64,000 nucleotides of DNA from Bradyrhizobium sp. OK095 (GTDB lineage Bacteria; Pseudomonadota; Alphaproteobacteria; Rhizobiales; Xanthobacteraceae). The DNA lies in contig NZ_FOBX01000003.1 of NCBI RefSeq assembly GCF_900109945.1, forward strand, positions 186,001 to 250,000. The letters are read 5' to 3'. A model generated the notes under the pieces. It was not told the DNA's origin, ran no database searches, and was given only the letters and a program-made list of their open reading frames with translations. A program made the position numbers and the translations under genes. Below, in pieces: positions 61,690 through 64,000 of this stretch (its first letter is position 1; each line of letters begins with the position of its first letter).

Positions 61690-63978
61690 ATGAGCGCAAC
61701 CAGCACCGCGCCGTTTCGTGGCACTGTCGGCAAGACGGTTGCGGACTCAAAGCCATGGTGGCCGGAGGCGCCAAGACCGCCCGAAGGCGCGCCGAACATC
61801 CTGGTCGTGCTGTTCGACGACGTTGGCTTCTCCGATTTCGGCTGCTATGGCTCCGCTATCAAGACGCCGACCATCGACAAGCTCGCCGCGGAAGGCCTGC
61901 GCTATTCCGGCTTCCACACCACGGCGATGTGCTCGACGACGCGCGCGGCGTTACTGACCGGGCGCAACCATCATTCGGTCGGCGTCGGCTGTCTCGCCAA
62001 TTTCGATTCCGGCTATCCCGGTTATCGCGGCAAGATCGCGCGCGAGGCGGGGACGCTTGCCGAGATGCTGCGCGTGCACGGCTATCGCAACTACATGGTC
62101 GGCAAATGGCACGTCACGCCGCTGACCGAGAGCGGCGCCACCGGACCGTTCGACGGCTGGCCGCTCGGCCGCGGTTTTGACCGCTTCTATGGCTTCCTCG
62201 ACGCAGAGACCGACCAGTATGCACCCGAGCTCGTCTCCGACAACACGCATATTGATCCTCCGGGCACTTACGCCGACGGCTATCATCTGACCGAGGATTT
62301 GATCGACCAGTCGATCCGTTTCATCGGCGATCATGTTGCCGATCGCCCCGAAATTCCCTGGCTGACCTGGGTCGCGCTCGGCGCCTGCCACGCGCCCCAT
62401 CAGGCGCCGAAGGACATCATCACGAGCTACGACGCCTCGTTCGCGCACGGCTGGGACGTCGAGCGCGAGCAACGGCTGTCGCGTCAGAAAGCGATGGGGC
62501 TGGTGCCGGAGGACACGCGCATGCCTGCACGCAACGACGGCGTGAAGGCATGGGAGGAGCATTCGGCCGACGAGCGTCGTGTCTTCACGCGCCTGCAAGC
62601 AGCATTCGCCGGCATGCTCGACCATTCCGATCGCCATCTTGCACGCCTCGTCGCGTTCCTGGAAACGGCCGGTATCCGCGACAACACGGTGATTATCGTG
62701 ATGTCCGACAATGGCGCGAGCCAGGAGGGCGGGGCGCTCGGCTTCGTCAACGCGATGGGTCCGTTCAATTTCAAGCCGGAGCCGATCGCGGAAAAGCTCG
62801 GCCGGATCGACGATATCGGCGGGCCCGACACCCACAGCAATTTCCCGCATGGCTGGGCGATGGCCTCGAACACGCCGCTGCGCCGCTACAAGCAGAACAC
62901 CCATGGCGGCGGCATCCGCGATCCCTTCGTCGTCAACTGGCCGAAGCGCATCGCAGCCAGGGGCGAGCTGCGCCACCAGTTCGTTCACGCCAGCGATCTC
63001 ACGCCAACGCTGCTCGATCTGATCGGCATCGAGGCTCCCATGACGATTGCGGGTTGCTCGCAGATGCCGCTGGAAGGCGAGAGCTTTGCGCGCTCGATCA
63101 ACGATGCGTCCGCGCCCTCAAAGGGCACGCCGCAATATTTCGAGATGTTCGGCCATCGCGGTCTCTGGCACGCCGGATGGAAAGCGGTCGCCTTCCATCC
63201 CTCGGGCACGCCGTTCGAGAAAGACAAATGGGAGCTGTTCCATCTCGATGAAGACTTCTCCGAGACCAACGATCTCGCGGCCAAGGAGCCGGAACGGCTG
63301 GCAACGATGATCGCGACATGGTGGGCGGAGGCCGAGAAGCACAAGGTGCTGCCGCTTGACGACCGCTTCGGCCCGCGCTTTGCCGAGAATGCGGCACGCT
63401 TCCACGGCGCGCGCCATCATTTCGTGTTCCATGCCGGCATGGGCCACGTGCCGACCGACGTGGCGCCCGATGTGCGCAGCCGCAGCTACACCATCGAGGC
63501 GCATGTCGAGATCGACGAGCAGGGCGCCGACGGCGTGCTGATCTCGCACGGCGACGCGACCTCAGGCTACAGCCTCTACGTCAAAGATGGCCACCTCGTG
63601 CACGATCTCAACATCGGCGGCAGCCACCAGATCGTGCGTTCTGAGCGCACAGTGCCGTCAGGCGCGCGGCGGCTCGGGGTGCACGTCGAGCGTCTCCTGC
63701 GCAAGGAGCCGCCGGCGAAGGGTTCGCGCACCGGCGTCACCGCATACACGCTGCTGATCGACGGCGAGCCGGCGGGCGCGCTCCAGACCCAGCTTGGCTT
63801 CCACACGCTGATCTCGTGGTCTGGCCTCGACATCGGCCGTGACCGCGGCAGCCCCGTCTCGCATTACGAGGCGCCGTTCGCATTCGAGGGACGGCTCTTG
63901 CGCGTCACCGTCACCATGCACAACGATCAGAAGCTCGACGGTGATGCCGTCGGCAATGCGCAGATGGCACGGCAGTAG
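61690..63978 (+). CDS. Arylsulfatase-like sulfatase
   Basis: This 762-residue enzyme has GGGAGGAGCAG before the ATG and no signal peptide. The alkaline-phosphatase-fold domain includes APNILVVLFDDVGFSDFGCYGS (metal-binding DD), the activation site HTTAMCSTTRAALLTGRNHHSVG near residue 90, MVGKWHVTP, VIIVMSDNGASQEGG and HGWAMASNTPLRRYKQNTHGGGIRDP. The cysteine of CSTTR would be oxidised to formylglycine, though the usual motif is CxPxR. From about residue 570 a strand-rich C-terminal domain (RSYTIEAHVEIDEQGADGVLISHGDATSGYSLYVKDG) looks like a lectin-type addition. The substrate is unknown. It is divergent from tetR. Confidence 0.88.
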   Translation: MSATSTAPFRGTVGKTVADSKPWWPEAPRPPEGAPNILVVLFDDVGFSDFGCYGSAIKTPTIDKLAAEGLRYSGFHTTAMCSTTRAALLTGRNHHSVGVGCLANFDSGYPGYRGKIAREAGTLAEMLRVHGYRNYMVGKWHVTPLTESGATGPFDGWPLGRGFDRFYGFLDAETDQYAPELVSDNTHIDPPGTYADGYHLTEDLIDQSIRFIGDHVADRPEIPWLTWVALGACHAPHQAPKDIITSYDASFAHGWDVEREQRLSRQKAMGLVPEDTRMPARNDGVKAWEEHSADERRVFTRLQAAFAGMLDHSDRHLARLVAFLETAGIRDNTVIIVMSDNGASQEGGALGFVNAMGPFNFKPEPIAEKLGRIDDIGGPDTHSNFPHGWAMASNTPLRRYKQNTHGGGIRDPFVVNWPKRIAARGELRHQFVHASDLTPTLLDLIGIEAPMTIAGCSQMPLEGESFARSINDASAPSKGTPQYFEMFGHRGLWHAGWKAVAFHPSGTPFEKDKWELFHLDEDFSETNDLAAKEPERLATMIATWWAEAEKHKVLPLDDRFGPRFAENAARFHGARHHFVFHAGMGHVPTDVAPDVRSRSYTIEAHVEIDEQGADGVLISHGDATSGYSLYVKDGHLVHDLNIGGSHQIVRSERTVPSGARRLGVHVERLLRKEPPAKGSRTGVTAYTLLIDGEPAGALQTQLGFHTLISWSGLDIGRDRGSPVSHYEAPFAFEGRLLRVTVTMHNDQKLDGDAVGNAQMARQ

Positions 63979-64000
63979 GAGCGAGGGGCGTCGCTATATC

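Overview
The window reads as a stretch of chromosome from a GC-rich alphaproteobacterium, most likely Bradyrhizobium or a close relative such as Rhodopseudomonas. The clues are the strongly GC-rich third codon positions, rhizobial porin-type cysteine signatures in two small outer-membrane proteins, several copies of the palindromic intergenic repeats usual in that group, and many solute-binding proteins, acyl-CoA enzymes and small regulators. There is no integrase, transposase, CRISPR array or phage module, so this looks like catabolic and transport chromosome rather than a mobile island.

Layout. 1-2.1 kb: the start of an amidohydrolase gene (cut by the edge), an NTF2-fold protein and an amino-acid binding protein. 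2.1-7 kb: an MFS pump divergent from marR, followed by a coupled AaeB/AaeX/AaeA-type aromatic-acid efflux operon. 7-8.4 kb: an acyl-CoA dehydrogenase. 8.9-11.6 kb: a tandemly duplicated two-gene unit (Omp25-like barrel plus a 180-residue mini-porin). 11.7-19.7 kb: a GH172/DUF2961 glycosidase, an acyl-CoA ligase divergent from a Baeyer-Villiger-type monooxygenase, a lytic transglycosylase, MaoC and several small unknown genes. 20-26.5 kb: three paralogous LuxR-type regulators and an AraC regulator around a wrecked autotransporter. 26.7-33.3 kb: two out-of-frame overlapping small genes, a TauE-type permease and a TetR-controlled RND pump. 33.3-40.5 kb: amidase, MFS, aldehyde dehydrogenase and GntR, an alpha/beta hydrolase lacking its nucleophile serine, and RNase Z. 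40.5-48.2 kb: an IclR-controlled sugar-acid operon (DapA-like aldolase, FAD oxidase, DUF1537 kinase, PdxA2, iron alcohol dehydrogenase, Bug binding protein). 48.2-54.6 kb: a YcaO protein and a SARP/TPR regulator facing an animal-type haem peroxidase and a 130-residue unknown protein. 54.8-64 kb: tRNA-Gln(CTG), DUF1428, a complete Liv ABC transporter, and a TetR/arylsulfatase divergent pair.

How they work together. Most blocks are self-contained transport or catabolic units, each with a local regulator. At five of them an inverted repeat lies in the control region and is a candidate operator (MarR 3336-3359, TetR 32464-32479, GntR 38614-38633, IclR 41405-41421, TetR 61609-61638). The most unusual locus is 48.7-54.6 kb: a YcaO enzyme without the usual azoline partners or the C-terminal PxPxP motif, followed at once by a hairpin and a large SARP-type regulator, and convergent with a haem peroxidase and its small companion. 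Function calls come from reading motifs by eye; no database search was run.
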